Below are positions 9,255-19,106 of a stretch of DNA of 64,000 nucleotides, piece after piece (positions within the stretch are counted from its first letter, which is position 1; each line of letters opens with the position of its first letter). The translations under genes and the position numbers were made by a program. The notes under the pieces were generated by a model. It ran no database searches. It saw only the letters and a list, made by a program, of their open reading frames with translations, and was not told where the DNA came from. The DNA is from Sphingopyxis sp. CCNWLW2 (GTDB taxonomy: Bacteria > Pseudomonadota > Alphaproteobacteria > Sphingomonadales > Sphingomonadaceae): assembly GCF_037095755.1 (NCBI RefSeq), contig NZ_JBAWKJ010000001.1, positions 1,243,001 to 1,307,000 on the forward strand, read 5' to 3'.

Positions 9255-10319
9255 ATGGTTGCCGAAGCCTTGCCTCTGGAAACGCCCCCCCTCGAAGAAC
9301 GGCTCGAAGCCGTCGCGCGCGCGCATGGTTTCGCGGCGTTCGGGATCGCGCATGCCGACGCGGCGCCTGAGACCGCGGCGCGGCTCGACCAATGGCTGGC
9401 CGAGGGGCGCCACGGCGACATGATCTGGATGGAAAGCCGCGCCGAACAGCGCGGATCGCCCAAGGGGCTGTGGCCCGAGGTCCGGTCGGTGATCGCGCTC
9501 GGCATGAGCTATGCCCCGGCGCTCGACCCGCTGGCGCTCGCCGATCATCCGGGTCGCGGGCGCATTTCGGTCTATGCGCAGGGCGGCGACTATCATGACG
9601 TCGTCAAGAAAGCGCTGAAGGCGGTCGTGCGCTGGCTCGTCGCCGAGGTGGAGGACGCCGAGGTCAAAGTGTTCGTCGACACCGCGCCGGTGATGGAAAA
9701 GCCGCTGTCGGCGGCGGCGGGGCTCGGCTGGCAGGGCAAGCACACCAACCTCGTCAGCCGCGATCATGGCAGCTGGCTGTTCCTTGGCGCGATCTACACG
9801 ACGTTGGAGCTGGCGCCCTCGAAGCCCGGGCGCGATAGCTGCGGCAGTTGTTCGGCGTGCCAGGACGTGTGCCCGACGCAGGCCTTTCCGGCGCCGTACC
9901 GGCTCGATGCGCGGCGGTGCATCTCGTATCTGACGATCGAGCATAATGGGCCGATTCCCCTCGCGCTGCGGCGCGGGATCGGCAACCGCATCTATGGCTG
10001 CGACGATTGTCTGGCGGCGTGTCCGTGGAACAAATTTGCCGAAACCGCGCACGCCCATCGCGCCTTCCTGCCGCGCGCCGAACTGGCGGCGCCTTCGCTT
10101 TCCGACCTGCTCGTGCTCGACGATGCCGATTTCCGTCAGGTCTTCGCGGGGTCGCCGATCAAGCGGATCGGGCGCGGGCGGATGGTGCGCAATGCCGCGA
10201 TCGCCGCGGGGAACAGCGGCGATGTGCGGTTTGTGCCCGTGCTCGAACGGCTGGCGAAGGATGAATCGCCGATGGTTGTCGACGCGGCTTTATGGGCGCT
10301 CGCCGAACTGGCGTCCTGA
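9255..10319 (+). CDS. queG: Epoxyqueuosine reductase
   Basis: A 354-residue cobalamin-dependent iron-sulfur enzyme that performs the last step of queuosine synthesis in tRNA (epoxyqueuosine to queuosine). The ferredoxin-like motif [12 protein letters not shown] and the second Cys cluster [12 protein letters not shown] are those of QueG and supply two [4Fe-4S] clusters. The C-terminal ~60 residues look like a HEAT-type repeat, as in the family. The ATG at 9255 fits the normal QueG length; the frame is open much further upstream but that is the antisense of the ATPase gene. It acts in the cytoplasm. No other que gene lies nearby. Confidence 0.95.
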   Translation: MVAEALPLETPPLEERLEAVARAHGFAAFGIAHADAAPETAARLDQWLAEGRHGDMIWMESRAEQRGSPKGLWPEVRSVIALGMSYAPALDPLALADHPGRGRISVYAQGGDYHDVVKKALKAVVRWLVAEVEDAEVKVFVDTAPVMEKPLSAAAGLGWQGKHTNLVSRDHGSWLFLGAIYTTLELAPSKPGRDSCGSCSACQDVCPTQAFPAPYRLDARRCISYLTIEHNGPIPLALRRGIGNRIYGCDDCLAACPWNKFAETAHAHRAFLPRAELAAPSLSDLLVLDDADFRQVFAGSPIKRIGRGRMVRNAAIAAGNSGDVRFVPVLERLAKDESPMVVDAALWALAELAS

Positions 10320-10326
10320 CGTCATA

Positions 10327-10704
10327 TCAGCGTTGGAGCGACTGGGCGCAGCTGTTGACTTCGGCATTGCGACCATCGGGCGTGCGCGCGTCGACATGCG
10401 TCGCAACTGGATTCGCGCCCGCGCGCGGGGCGTAGAAATAGACATCGAGGATGCAGTTCGACCCGGCGAACTGCAGCTTGCGGCCGGCGCCTTCGGTGAT
10501 ATCGAGCTGCGGCTTGCCGAACATCCGGCCGATCGCGTCGGCGCTGTTGCCGATCAGCGCATTATTCTGCACGGGCTTAACGACCGTCGTCGGTTGCTGC
10601 GCGGCTGGAGGGGGAGTCGACGGGCGAGGAATCGCGGGGCCCGCGCACGCACCGAGCGTCAGGGCAAGGCCGGCGATGGCGGCCAGGCGGCGGTTTTCGA
10701 TCAT
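10327..10704 (-). CDS. Small putative lipoprotein
   Basis: A 125-residue protein with a typical lipoprotein signal: basic N-terminus, hydrophobic stretch and lipobox L-G-A-C-A with Cys19 as probable lipidation site. Residues 22-45 are proline-rich, a likely flexible linker, followed by a compact domain with two cysteines (N-C-I-L-D and N-S-C-A). The start ATG at 10704 overlaps the stop of the EI24-type gene by 4 bp, so the two are coupled. No specific function is recognisable; an envelope role is likely. Confidence 0.75.
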   Translation of the reverse strand: MIENRRLAAIAGLALTLGACAGPAIPRPSTPPPAAQQPTTVVKPVQNNALIGNSADAIGRMFGKPQLDITEGAGRKLQFAGSNCILDVYFYAPRAGANPVATHVDARTPDGRNAEVNSCAQSLQR

Positions 10705-11384
10705 CTTTTCTGGTCCCCATTGCGCAGATGCAGCATGTGCACGGCCATAGCCGCGCTCAATATCGGCGCCAACAGATTGGCGACAGGCACCACGAAGCTT
10801 GCGGCGGACAGCAGCCCGAGCGACCAACGCGCCGGCCGGTCGAGCCGTGGACGGTCCGGATGGCGCGCGAGTACCATCGCCTCGAGATCGCGGCCGAGCA
10901 GCAATGCGTTGACGAGCAGCGCGAAGATCGGGGTTCCGATCCCGGTGACGAGCAGCAGGATGTAGACCGGCAGCGCGAGCAGATTGCCGCCGATCAGCCG
11001 CACCAGCGAAGCGAGCGCGAGGCCGATATTCTGGCGCCAGCCGACATCGACGGCTTGGCTTGCGGCGGCGGGATAATGGCGGCCCTCGACATCGGCGACG
11101 ATGCCGTCGGCGAAGAGGCCGACGACGACGATCGCGACGGCGCGGAAGAGCAGCCAGCTTCCCGCAATGATGACCAAAACGATCAATATTCCGGCCATAT
11201 CGAGCTGCGCTTCGTCGAGCCATTTCCAGTGCGTCAGCGCCCAGCGCGCCGCGAAAAAGATCGCGGCGCCCGCGACGGCGAGCAGCAGGAGCGTGAGCGC
11301 GAGGCTTTGCGCCAGCACGCGCATCACGCGGGGCTGCGGCAAGTCCCTGAGCGCGAGCAGGAAGGCGTGAACGGCGCGGGCCAT
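10701..11384 (-). CDS. EI24/CysZ-like inner-membrane protein
   Basis: A 227-residue membrane protein with hydrophobic segments at about residues 25-46, 65-88, 125-155 and 185-205, matching the EI24-domain family, which includes the sulfate permease CysZ. I prefer the ATG at 11384; an upstream TTG at 11420 is possible but neither has a strong ribosome-binding site. Its last codons overlap the small lipoprotein gene. There are no sulfate-assimilation genes nearby, so a CysZ role is not supported by context. It is divergent from the kinase gene at 11495. Confidence 0.75.
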   Translation of the reverse strand: MARAVHAFLLALRDLPQPRVMRVLAQSLALTLLLLAVAGAAIFFAARWALTHWKWLDEAQLDMAGILIVLVIIAGSWLLFRAVAIVVVGLFADGIVADVEGRHYPAAASQAVDVGWRQNIGLALASLVRLIGGNLLALPVYILLLVTGIGTPIFALLVNALLLGRDLEAMVLARHPDRPRLDRPARWSLGLLSAASFVVPVANLLAPILSAAMAVHMLHLRNGDQKR

Positions 11385-11494
11385 GGGCGCAGGGATGGTG
11401 GGCGGGCGCGCGCGGGTCAAGCGTTATGCTTGCCTTGGCGGGCCCCGCCGCCTAAGGCGCGCGGCAGCTTTTTCCACGCATCACAGGATATTTC

Positions 11495-12493
11495 ATGGCC
11501 TCCACCGCCCGTTTCGACGTTGTCGCCATCGGCAATGCCATCGTCGACGTCATCGCCCGCGCCGACGATGCGCTGATCATCGCCGAAGGTCTGACCAAGG
11601 GGTCGATGCGGCTGATCGACGCCGAAGAGGCAGAACGCCTCTATGCCGCGATGGGGCCCGCGATCGAAATGTCGGGCGGTTCGGCGGCCAATACATTGGC
11701 CGGGATGGCCGCGCTCGGCCAGCGTTGCAGCTTTATCGGCCAGGTCGCCGACGACCAGCTCGGCCATGTTTTCACGCACGACCTGCGCGCGCTCGGCGTC
11801 GCTTATGAAACCCCGCCGCTCAGCGAAGGCGCGCCGACCGCGCGCTGCCTGATCCTCGTCACCCCCGACGGCCAGCGCACGATGAACACCTTCCTCGGTG
11901 CGAGCCATCTGCTCGAACAGTCGATGATCGACGAGGAATGGATCGCTGCATCGGAGATCCTCTATCTCGAAGGTTATTTGTGGGATCCCGAGCTGTCGCG
12001 CGCGGCGATGCGGCGCGCGATCGATGTGTCGCGCGCGGCGGGACGCAAGGTCGCCTTCACGCTGTCCGACGCGTTCATCATCGACCGCCACGGCGCCGAT
12101 TTCCGCAAGCTGATCGCCGAGGGGCTGTTCGACATCCTTTTCGCGAACGAGGTCGAGATTTGCGCGCTAGCCGAAACCGACGATTTCGAAGCCGCCGTTG
12201 CGAGCGTCGCGGCGCAGGTGCCGCTGCTCGTCGTCACGCGCGGCTCGCACGGCGCGATCGCGCTGACCGGCGGCACGCGCACCGAAGTCGGCGCCGAGCC
12301 GATCGATACGGTCGTCGATACCACCGGCGCGGGCGACCTGTTCGCCGCGGGTTTCCTCTCGGGTCAGGCGCAGGGCCGTCCGATTGCCGATTGCCTGACG
12401 ATGGGCGCCGTGTGCGCGCGCGAAATCATCGCGCAGGTCGGTCCGCGCGCGCAGACCGACCTCAAGGCGAAGATCGCCGAACGGCTGGGCTAG
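11495..12493 (+). CDS. PfkB-family sugar/nucleoside kinase (adenosine kinase-like)
   Basis: A 332-residue ribokinase-superfamily enzyme. It has the N-terminal substrate-binding stretch G-N-A-I-V-D, the G-G-S-A-A-N-T signature around residue 65, and the C-terminal D-T-T-G-A-G-D motif, whose last Asp is the catalytic base. Sphingomonad homologues are usually annotated as adenosine kinase. It would phosphorylate adenosine or a related nucleoside or sugar in the cytoplasm. It is followed after 56 bp by a small membrane protein in the same direction. Family is certain; substrate is inferred. Confidence 0.85.
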   Translation: MASTARFDVVAIGNAIVDVIARADDALIIAEGLTKGSMRLIDAEEAERLYAAMGPAIEMSGGSAANTLAGMAALGQRCSFIGQVADDQLGHVFTHDLRALGVAYETPPLSEGAPTARCLILVTPDGQRTMNTFLGASHLLEQSMIDEEWIAASEILYLEGYLWDPELSRAAMRRAIDVSRAAGRKVAFTLSDAFIIDRHGADFRKLIAEGLFDILFANEVEICALAETDDFEAAVASVAAQVPLLVVTRGSHGAIALTGGTRTEVGAEPIDTVVDTTGAGDLFAAGFLSGQAQGRPIADCLTMGAVCAREIIAQVGPRAQTDLKAKIAERLG

Positions 12494-12549
12494 GAACCTT
12501 CGTCGGCCGCGAAGCGTCCTATGCGCCAGACAGCATGGGAGAGACTCTT

Positions 12550-12807
12550 ATGGCCGACGAAATTCACGAGACGCGCGATCCCGACGGGACGACGCACACC
12601 ACCACGGTTATCGACCGCGAACCGCGCCGTCGCGGCGGGTTCGGGATGGGATTGATTTTCCTCGTCGCGATTCTGGTCGCGGCCTTTTTCGCCTTCCAGT
12701 TCCTCGCTAACGACAAGGCGCAGAGCGGCGCGGTCAGCGACGCGGCGCAAAAGGTCGGCGATGCCGCCGAGAATGTCGGCGACGCGGCGCAGAAAGCGGT
12801 CGATTAA
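12550..12807 (+). CDS. Small single-pass membrane protein
   Basis: An 85-residue protein: a charged N-terminus with R-R-R near residue 25, one transmembrane helix (about 31-52), then a C-terminal amphipathic tail of repeated D-A-A-Q/E-x-V-G units. This tail resembles LEA- or YtxH-like helices. The ATG at 12550 is preceded by GGGAGAG at 12537-12543. An earlier in-frame ATG at 12535 would place this site inside the gene. Function is unknown; the layout suggests a periplasmic helical tail anchored in the inner membrane. Confidence 0.75.
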   Translation: MADEIHETRDPDGTTHTTTVIDREPRRRGGFGMGLIFLVAILVAAFFAFQFLANDKAQSGAVSDAAQKVGDAAENVGDAAQKAVD

Positions 12808-12810
12808 GGA

Positions 12811-14343
12811 TCAGCCGGCGGGCGCCGCGGCGGGGTCGGGATGTTTCCTGAACAGTTCGCGGTCCGCCGGTCCGAAGCCGCGCGTCCAGATCAGCCAGCC
12901 GTAAACACCGAGGATGAAGGGCACGCCGATCAAGAGCTCGGCCCATTCGGGAAGCTGCGTCGCGCCATAGCCGAGGATGGTCGCGCCCGCGGTCGCCCAG
13001 ACGAGCGCCCAGCGCAGGCTGTTCACTGGCGCGCCGAGGATGCGCGCTAGCAGCCGCGCCTTCACCAGCGACGCGAATCCGAGCGCGAGCATCAGCGCGA
13101 GCGCAACGGCGCCGGCGTAGTAGATCGGCGGCAGCCCCATCGATTTGGCGATCAGGATCAGCGCGACGCTGAGCCCCGCCTGCAAGGCGAGCGTTGCGAT
13201 GCTGATCAGCAGGTTGCGGTGGCGCGCGACATAAACGAGCGCCGCCTCGCTGACGACCGCGGTCGCGGCGACGACCTCGGCGGCGAGCAGGAAGGCGAGC
13301 GCGGCGGTGCCGCTGACGAATTCGGGGCCGACGAGCCCCATCACCGCCTCGCCCGGAATGCCGAGCGCGAGCGCGACGCCGGCCTGCGCGGCAATGATCC
13401 AGAAACCGACCTGGCTGACCTGTGCCGCCACGGCAGCAAGCCGCTTTTCGGCGAGGTTGCGCGTGATGACGGGGCCAAGGATCGGCTCGAAGCTGGTCTT
13501 GAGCTTCTGCGGCAGCGAGGCGACCTGCTGCGCCATATAATAGATGCCGTAGATCGTCGGCGAGGTGAACTGGCCGAGAATGAACAGGTCGAGGCGCCGC
13601 GTGCCCCATTCGATCGCGTCGGCGGCGGCGAGCGGCGCGTTGCGCCGCGCAACTGCGATCAGGTGCGCGGGATGCGGTTGCCACCCGCGCGGCCCGCCAT
13701 AATGGCGCAGCATCGGGATCAGTGCGGTGAGGAAGGCGCCGAGCATCGCGGCGGCATAAGAGAGCATCAGCCCGTCGCGCTTCGAGACGAAGAAGAACCC
13801 CGCGGCGGCGATGCTGATCACCCACGGCTCGACCACCGCGCGCGCGCGAACGGTGGCGCCGACGTCGAATTTATACGCGCAGGCGGCGAGCGCGATATCG
13901 GTGCCTGCGATCGCGAAGACGAGCAAAGCCATCCAGCGATCGGCGCTGTCGATGCCGCCCGACGGGAACATCAGCTGCGGGAACAGCGCGAGCAGCAGCG
14001 AGCCGGCGGCCGACGCGATGAAGGCGACGAACATCCCGTCCCATACGACGGTGCGCTGGTCCGCCCCGGGGGCGCTGAGCTGTTCGGCGAGGCCGCGCTT
14101 GAGGCCCAATGTCGCGAGCTGCGCGACGAGCTCGATGACGAGCACGGCGAAGGCGAAACGCCCGACCGCCTCGGGCCCGTACCAGCGGCCCGCGACATAG
14201 AGGAAGGGCAGGCGCGCAACGAGGCGCAGGATGAAGCCGAAGAAATTGGTGCGTCCGCCCTTGGCGAGCGCGGCGGTGTCGGCATCGCCCGGGGGCGTGC
14301 CGGGGGGTGAAGAGGGCGCGGCTGCGCTGTCCGTCTGGCTCAA
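12811..14343 (-). CDS. Wzx-like polysaccharide/oligosaccharide flippase
   Basis: A 510-residue protein with about 14 hydrophobic helices beginning at residue 33, after a proline- and alanine-rich leader. This is the topology of the MATE/polysaccharide-synthase flippase superfamily, which moves undecaprenyl-linked oligosaccharides across the inner membrane. The start is a TTG at 14343; no ATG or GTG occurs before the first helix. It converges on the small membrane protein at 12550. No other O-antigen or capsule gene sits beside it; the glycosylation group at the left edge is about 8 kb away. Family is likely, substrate unknown. Confidence 0.8.
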   Translation of the reverse strand: MSQTDSAAAPSSPPGTPPGDADTAALAKGGRTNFFGFILRLVARLPFLYVAGRWYGPEAVGRFAFAVLVIELVAQLATLGLKRGLAEQLSAPGADQRTVVWDGMFVAFIASAAGSLLLALFPQLMFPSGGIDSADRWMALLVFAIAGTDIALAACAYKFDVGATVRARAVVEPWVISIAAAGFFFVSKRDGLMLSYAAAMLGAFLTALIPMLRHYGGPRGWQPHPAHLIAVARRNAPLAAADAIEWGTRRLDLFILGQFTSPTIYGIYYMAQQVASLPQKLKTSFEPILGPVITRNLAEKRLAAVAAQVSQVGFWIIAAQAGVALALGIPGEAVMGLVGPEFVSGTAALAFLLAAEVVAATAVVSEAALVYVARHRNLLISIATLALQAGLSVALILIAKSMGLPPIYYAGAVALALMLALGFASLVKARLLARILGAPVNSLRWALVWATAGATILGYGATQLPEWAELLIGVPFILGVYGWLIWTRGFGPADRELFRKHPDPAAAPAG

Positions 14344-14419
14344 GCCTTCCGCCCCTTCTGCTTTGCCCTGACCGTCAGTCTAGCGCGGCCGGGGATTGCA
14401 GGCAATTGTACGAAGATAT

Positions 14420-15412
14420 TCATCGCCCTTCGGGTCGCAGCGGGCGGCTGAGCAAGGCCTGAATGGCGTCGGTTACGCGCGTTTCGCCGGCAACGAGGCG
14501 CGCCACGGTGTCGGTGATCGGCATGTCGATGCCGTCGGCGCGCGCCGCGGCGGCGACCACGGGCGCGCTGAACGCGCCCTCGGCGACGGTGCGGCGGTCG
14601 GCCATCAGTATCTCGGCCGCCTCGCCGCGTCCGAGCCCTTGGCCGAGCGCGAAGTTGCGCGAGTTCGACGAGGTGCAGGTGAGGACGAGGTCGCCGAGGC
14701 CGGCGAGGCCGGCGAGCGTTTCGGCCTGCGCGCCGCGGGCCAGCCCGAAGCGTGTCATTTCGGCAAAACCGCGGCTGATGAGTGCGGCGCGCGCGTTGAG
14801 CCCGAGCCCGGCGCCGTCGACGATACCGCAGGCGATCGCGAGGATATTCTTGACCGCGCCGCCGATCTCGGCGCCGATGACGTCGGTCGACACATAGGGG
14901 CGAAAATGCGGTCGCGCGAGCGCCTGCGCGATATCGGCGGCGATGCCTGCATCGGTCGCGGCGAGGGTGATCGCGGTCGGCAGACCCGCGGCGACTTCGT
15001 GCGCGAAGGTCGGGCCGGAGAGCACGGCGTGCGGCCGCGACGGCGCGAGATCGCGCGCCATATCGATCGGAAAGGCGAAGCTGCCCGCCTCCATGCCCTT
15101 GCTGCAGAAGATCAGCGGCGCGTCGCCCGGCGGAAGTTCAGCGAGCACCGCGCGCAGGAAAGGCACGGGGACGACGACGAGCAGCGCGTCGAGATCGGCC
15201 ATGTCGGCAAGCGCACCGCTCGCGGTCAGCGAGGGCGAGAGCGCGGCGCCGGGAAGGAAAACCGGATTGCGGTGCTCGGCGTTGATCGCCGCGACGACCT
15301 CCTCCTCGCGTGCCCACAGACGGACGGGCGCGCCATCGGCGGCGAGAAGCTGCGCCAGCGCGGTGCCCCATGCGCCGCCGCCGATCACGCCGAACTTGGA
15401 ATATGACGTCAT
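14420..15412 (-). CDS. gpsA: Glycerol-3-phosphate dehydrogenase [NAD(P)+]
   Basis: A 330-residue cytoplasmic enzyme reducing dihydroxyacetone phosphate to sn-glycerol 3-phosphate for phospholipid synthesis. The N-terminal Rossmann motif G-G-G-A-W-G-T-A-L and the sequences S-G-P-T-F-A-H-E-V and [10 protein letters not shown] with its conserved lysine are diagnostic of GpsA. The C-terminal part has the family's [12 protein letters not shown]. The ATG at 15412 overlaps the tsaD stop by 4 bp, the tsaD-gpsA arrangement common in alphaproteobacteria. Confidence 0.96.
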   Translation of the reverse strand: MTSYSKFGVIGGGAWGTALAQLLAADGAPVRLWAREEEVVAAINAEHRNPVFLPGAALSPSLTASGALADMADLDALLVVVPVPFLRAVLAELPPGDAPLIFCSKGMEAGSFAFPIDMARDLAPSRPHAVLSGPTFAHEVAAGLPTAITLAATDAGIAADIAQALARPHFRPYVSTDVIGAEIGGAVKNILAIACGIVDGAGLGLNARAALISRGFAEMTRFGLARGAQAETLAGLAGLGDLVLTCTSSNSRNFALGQGLGRGEAAEILMADRRTVAEGAFSAPVVAAAARADGIDMPITDTVARLVAGETRVTDAIQALLSRPLRPEGR

Positions 15413-16443
15413 GCTTTCACTCCGGCGCCGCGCACGGCTTCGGCCTCGGGATCGAGCGGCCAGCGGGGGCGCGCGGCGGTGTCGAGCGGATCGGTGAGGC
15501 CGACCGCGAAACGCTCGGCGCCCGCCCAGGCGATCATCGCGCCATTGTCGGTGCAGAGCCAAAGCGGCGGCGCGACGAAGGGCTTGTCGAAGCGCGCCGC
15601 GAGATCGGTCAGCGCGCCGCGAATCGCGCCATTGGCGGCGACCCCGCCCGCGACGACGAAAGCGGTCGCATCGGGGCAGGCGGCGAGCGCGATGCGGCTG
15701 CGGTCGACGAGGCAGTCGACGACCGCCTGCTGGAACGAGGCCGCGAGGTCGGGGATGCTGTGCGTGCCCGATGCGGCCGCCCGCGCGACGGCGCTCTTGA
15801 GCCCGGCAAAGGAGAAATGCGGTTCGGCGCTGCCGACAAGCGGGCGCGGCAGCGGCACCGCATGCGGATTGCCGTCCTTCGCGATGCGCTCGACCGCGGG
15901 GCCGCCGGGATAGCCGAGCCCGAGCAGCTTCGCGGTCTTGTCGAAGGCTTCGCCCGAGGCGTCGTCGATCGTCGTCGCGAGGCGGCGGTAATCGCCGACG
16001 CCCTTCACCAGCAGCAGCTGGCAATGGCCGCCCGAGACGAGCAGCAGCAGATAAGGAAAGGCGAGGCCGGATTCGACGAGGCGCGGGCTGAGTGCGTGGC
16101 CTTCGAGATGGTTCACCGCGATCAGCGGCTTGCCCGCGGCGTGCGCGAGCGCCTTGCCGGTGACGAGCCCGACCATCACGCCGCCGATCAGCCCCGGCCC
16201 GGCGGTCGCGGCGATCGCATCGACATCGGCGAGCGACACACCCGCGTCGGCCAGCACGCCTTCGACAATCGGCGCGAGCCGGTCGACATGCGCGCGCGCC
16301 GCGATCTCGGGAACGACGCCGCCATAGGGGCTATGCTCGGCCTCTTGCCCCGCGACGCGATGCGCCAAAATGCGCCGCTCGCTGTCGACGAGCGCTGCCG
16401 CGGTTTCGTCGCAGCTCGATTCAAGGCCGAGGATCAGGGTCAT
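15409..16443 (-). CDS. tsaD: tRNA N6-adenosine threonylcarbamoyltransferase TsaD
   Basis: A 344-residue protein of the ASKHA fold that transfers threonylcarbamoyl to A37 of ANN-decoding tRNAs, working with TsaB and TsaE. Diagnostic motifs are G-L-E-S-S-C-D-E-T at the N-terminus, metal-binding histidines in N-H-L-E-G-H, S-G-G-H-C-Q and the C-terminal C-T-D-N-G-A-M-I-A. The ATG at 16443 gives the normal family length. It is divergent from hemC, with only 63 bp between the two starts for both promoters, and coupled to gpsA downstream. Confidence 0.96.
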   Translation of the reverse strand: MTLILGLESSCDETAAALVDSERRILAHRVAGQEAEHSPYGGVVPEIAARAHVDRLAPIVEGVLADAGVSLADVDAIAATAGPGLIGGVMVGLVTGKALAHAAGKPLIAVNHLEGHALSPRLVESGLAFPYLLLLVSGGHCQLLLVKGVGDYRRLATTIDDASGEAFDKTAKLLGLGYPGGPAVERIAKDGNPHAVPLPRPLVGSAEPHFSFAGLKSAVARAAASGTHSIPDLAASFQQAVVDCLVDRSRIALAACPDATAFVVAGGVAANGAIRGALTDLAARFDKPFVAPPLWLCTDNGAMIAWAGAERFAVGLTDPLDTAARPRWPLDPEAEAVRGAGVKA

Positions 16444-16506
16444 ATTGTTGCGCGTTCCTTTACCCGCCCCTTTATCGGCAGGGCAAGCCGCGCTAGCAGC
16501 GGGACG

Positions 16507-17454
16507 ATGAATAGACTTCCGACCCCCGAAAACCCGCTGCGTATCGGCACGCGCGCGTCGCCGCTTGCGATGGCCCAAGCCCATATGGCGGCTGCGGCGC
16601 TGATTGCCAGCCATGGCATCGATATGGCGGCGCTCGAAATCGTGCCGATGACCGCGACTGGCGACAAGATCCAGGACCGCGCGCTCGCCGAAGTGGGCGG
16701 CAAGGCGCTGTGGACGCGCGAGCTCGATGCGGCGCTCGATGCCGGGACGATCGATATCGCGGTCCATTCGCTGAAGGACGTCGAAACGATCCGCGACGCG
16801 CGCTTTTTCCTCGGCGCGATGCTCGAGCGTGCCGACCCGCGCGACCGGCTGGTGGTGCGTCAGGGACTGGAGGCGGCGACGATCGCCGACCTGCCACGGG
16901 GCGCGCGGCTTGGGACGAGCAGTCCACGGCGCGCCGCGCAGGTTAAGCGGATCCGCCCCGACCTCGAAACGGTGCTGCTGCGCGGCAATGTCGCGACGCG
17001 GCTCGCGAAGATTGCGGCGGGCGATGCCGACGCGACCTTGCTCGCGGCGGCGGGGCTCGAGCGGCTGGGAATGCACGATATCGGCACGGTGCAGGAAACG
17101 AGCCTGCTGCTTCCCGCGGCGTCGCAGGGCGCGATCGGGATTGAATGCCGCGACGACGACGCGGCGACGCGCGCGCTGATCGCCGCGATCGATCACGCGC
17201 CGACGCATCTTGCCGTGGCGGCCGAGCGCGCGTTTCTGGCGGCGCTCGGCGGTGACTGCCGCTCGCCCGTCGCGGCGCATGCGCACTGGCAGGATGACGG
17301 CGCGCTGCGCCTCGATGCCGAGATTTTCTCCGAAGATGGCGCCGATCATGCGGCGGGATATGTCATCGTCACCGATGATGCGGCCGCGCCGGCCTTGGCA
17401 CACCGGTTGCTCGATGAAGCACCCGACAGCGTCCGGCGGCTGTTCGCGGCATGA
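16507..17454 (+). CDS. hemC: Porphobilinogen deaminase (hydroxymethylbilane synthase)
   Basis: A 315-residue cytoplasmic enzyme condensing four porphobilinogens to hydroxymethylbilane in haem synthesis. Visible motifs are I-G-T-R-A-S-P-L-A at the N-terminus, the active-site loop H-S-L-K-D-V and L-G-T-S-S-P-R-R, and G-G-D-C-R-S-P, whose Cys binds the dipyrromethane cofactor. The ATG at 16507 gives standard length. Its stop overlaps the hemD start by 4 bp. Haem supply is relevant because the window encodes many c-type haem proteins. Confidence 0.97.
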   Translation: MNRLPTPENPLRIGTRASPLAMAQAHMAAAALIASHGIDMAALEIVPMTATGDKIQDRALAEVGGKALWTRELDAALDAGTIDIAVHSLKDVETIRDARFFLGAMLERADPRDRLVVRQGLEAATIADLPRGARLGTSSPRRAAQVKRIRPDLETVLLRGNVATRLAKIAAGDADATLLAAAGLERLGMHDIGTVQETSLLLPAASQGAIGIECRDDDAATRALIAAIDHAPTHLAVAAERAFLAALGGDCRSPVAAHAHWQDDGALRLDAEIFSEDGADHAAGYVIVTDDAAAPALAHRLLDEAPDSVRRLFAA

Positions 17455-18140
17455 CCGACGGCCTGCCGCTGATCGTGACGCGGCCCGAGCCGGGCAACGC
17501 AGCGACGGTGGAGCGGGCGAGGGCGATAGGGTTCGATGCCCGTGCGATGCCGCTTTTTGCCGCGCACGCGATCGATTGGCGCCCGCCGGCTCGCGGCGAT
17601 TTCGACGCGCTGCTGCTGACCAGCGCCTTTGCCGCAAGGCTGGCGGGGCGGCGGCTGTCCGAGCTGGCGGCGCTGCCTGTCTATGCCGTCGGTGCAGCGA
17701 CCGCGCGCGCGGCCGAGGCCGCGGGGCTGACGGTGGCGATGACCGGATCAGCGGGTGCACAGCGGCTTCTTGACGATATGACGTCAGAAAATATCCGCAA
17801 TATTCTGTGGCTTTGCGGCCGCGACCGGTCGGAATTCGACGCACGGGGGGCGGCGATTACGGCGCTGCCCAGCTATGCCGTCGATCCCGTCCCGGTGCCG
17901 GCCGAATGGGATGCGCTCATCGCCGCCCCGGCGGTGCTGCTCGCGCATTCGGCGCGCGCCGCCGAGCGAATTTCGCAGCTCGTCGGCGATGCGCGCGCGC
18001 ACCTGTCGCTCGTCGCGATCAGCCCGGCGGCGGCGGCTTCGGCGGGCGACGGCTGGCGCGATCTGGCCATCGCGGAACAGCCCGACGATGTCGCAATATT
18101 GGCACAAGCGCGTGCTTTGTGGCACAAGGGTGCAAAATAG
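17451..18140 (+). CDS. hemD: Uroporphyrinogen-III synthase
   Basis: A 229-residue protein with the two-domain alpha/beta layout of HemD: an N-terminal L-I-V-T-R-P-E-P motif, a mid-protein P-V-Y-A-V-G-x-x-T-A stretch and the C-terminal domain beginning near A-P-A-V-L-L-A-H-S. HemD sequences diverge strongly, so position matters: it directly follows and overlaps hemC, which supports the call. It cyclises hydroxymethylbilane to uroporphyrinogen III. The next gene, a mitofilin/HemX-like membrane protein, follows after 19 bp. Confidence 0.93.
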   Translation: MTDGLPLIVTRPEPGNAATVERARAIGFDARAMPLFAAHAIDWRPPARGDFDALLLTSAFAARLAGRRLSELAALPVYAVGAATARAAEAAGLTVAMTGSAGAQRLLDDMTSENIRNILWLCGRDRSEFDARGAAITALPSYAVDPVPVPAEWDALIAAPAVLLAHSARAAERISQLVGDARAHLSLVAISPAAAASAGDGWRDLAIAEQPDDVAILAQARALWHKGAK

Positions 18141-18159
18141 GGTCGTTCGAAAGAAAAAC

Positions 18160-19056
18160 ATGGCAATCGACAGCATCGACACGTCCTCGTCGGCGGACGA
18201 GGCAGTACCCGAAAGGGGACTATCGTTTCGCGCTATCGCCATCGGTGCCTTCCTGCTGCTTCTGATCGGTATCGCCGGCGGTGGGTGGGCTGTGAATCGC
18301 TGGCTGACGGGCAGCAATTTACCACCGACGGCGAAAATGGTCGCGGCGCCCGCCGGGGCGGGCAATTCGCTTGCCGAAAAAAACGCGGCGAATGCGCCGC
18401 CGCTGATGGTCGCGCCGGTCGACGGCGCCAACGCGCTCGCGGCGCGCGTCGCCGAACTCGAACAGCGTCTGTCGCGGATCACGCTGCAGGCCGAATCGGC
18501 GTCGGGCAATGCATCGCGCGCCGAGGGGTTGCTCGTCGCCTTTGCGGTGCGCCGTGCGCTCGATCGCGGGCTGTCACTGGGCTATCTCGACGCGCAGCTG
18601 CGGCTGCGTTTCGGCGACGACCAGCCGAATGCCGTCAAGACGATCATCGATACGTCGCGCGATCCGGTGACGCTCGAACAGCTGCGCGCCGAACTCGATG
18701 CGATGGGGCCGCAGCTTGTCGGGCGCGGCGGCGACGGAAGCGGCAGCCTGTGGACCGGGCTTCGCCGCGAGCTGGGTGAATTGTTCGTGGTGCGCGCCGC
18801 CGGAACCCAGTCGCCGCGCGCCTCCGAACGGCTCGATCGCGCCCGGCGTTATCTCGCGGCCGGGCAGGCGGACCTTGCGATCGCCGAGGTCGAGGCGATG
18901 CCCGGGGCGGAGGTCGCGAGCGAATGGGTGATCGATGCGCGGCGCTACCACGAGGCACGGCGCGCGCTTGACCTGATCGAGACGGCGGCGATATTGGAGC
19001 CGCGCGACAGCCCCGCTGCCGCGATCGCCCGCAACGCGGCCGATCCGACCCCATAG
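18160..19056 (+). CDS. Mitofilin/HemX-like single-pass inner-membrane protein
   Basis: A 298-residue protein: an N-terminal cytoplasmic tail of about 24 residues, one transmembrane helix (about 25-45), a low-complexity Ala/Pro stretch, then a periplasmic helical domain that starts with a short coiled-coil region (about residues 88-115). Alphaproteobacteria commonly carry such a mitofilin-related (COG4223-like) protein right after hemD, and the order hemC-hemD-this gene supports that identity. Its role in haem synthesis or envelope organisation is not settled. The ATG at 18160 directly precedes the hydrophilic tail. Confidence 0.75.
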   Translation: MAIDSIDTSSSADEAVPERGLSFRAIAIGAFLLLLIGIAGGGWAVNRWLTGSNLPPTAKMVAAPAGAGNSLAEKNAANAPPLMVAPVDGANALAARVAELEQRLSRITLQAESASGNASRAEGLLVAFAVRRALDRGLSLGYLDAQLRLRFGDDQPNAVKTIIDTSRDPVTLEQLRAELDAMGPQLVGRGGDGSGSLWTGLRRELGELFVVRAAGTQSPRASERLDRARRYLAAGQADLAIAEVEAMPGAEVASEWVIDARRYHEARRALDLIETAAILEPRDSPAAAIARNAADPTP

Positions 19057-19106
19057 CGCGCAATCCTCCAAAGGGCTGCCCGCCGTTTAGAGAGAAAGCC
19101 CGTTCC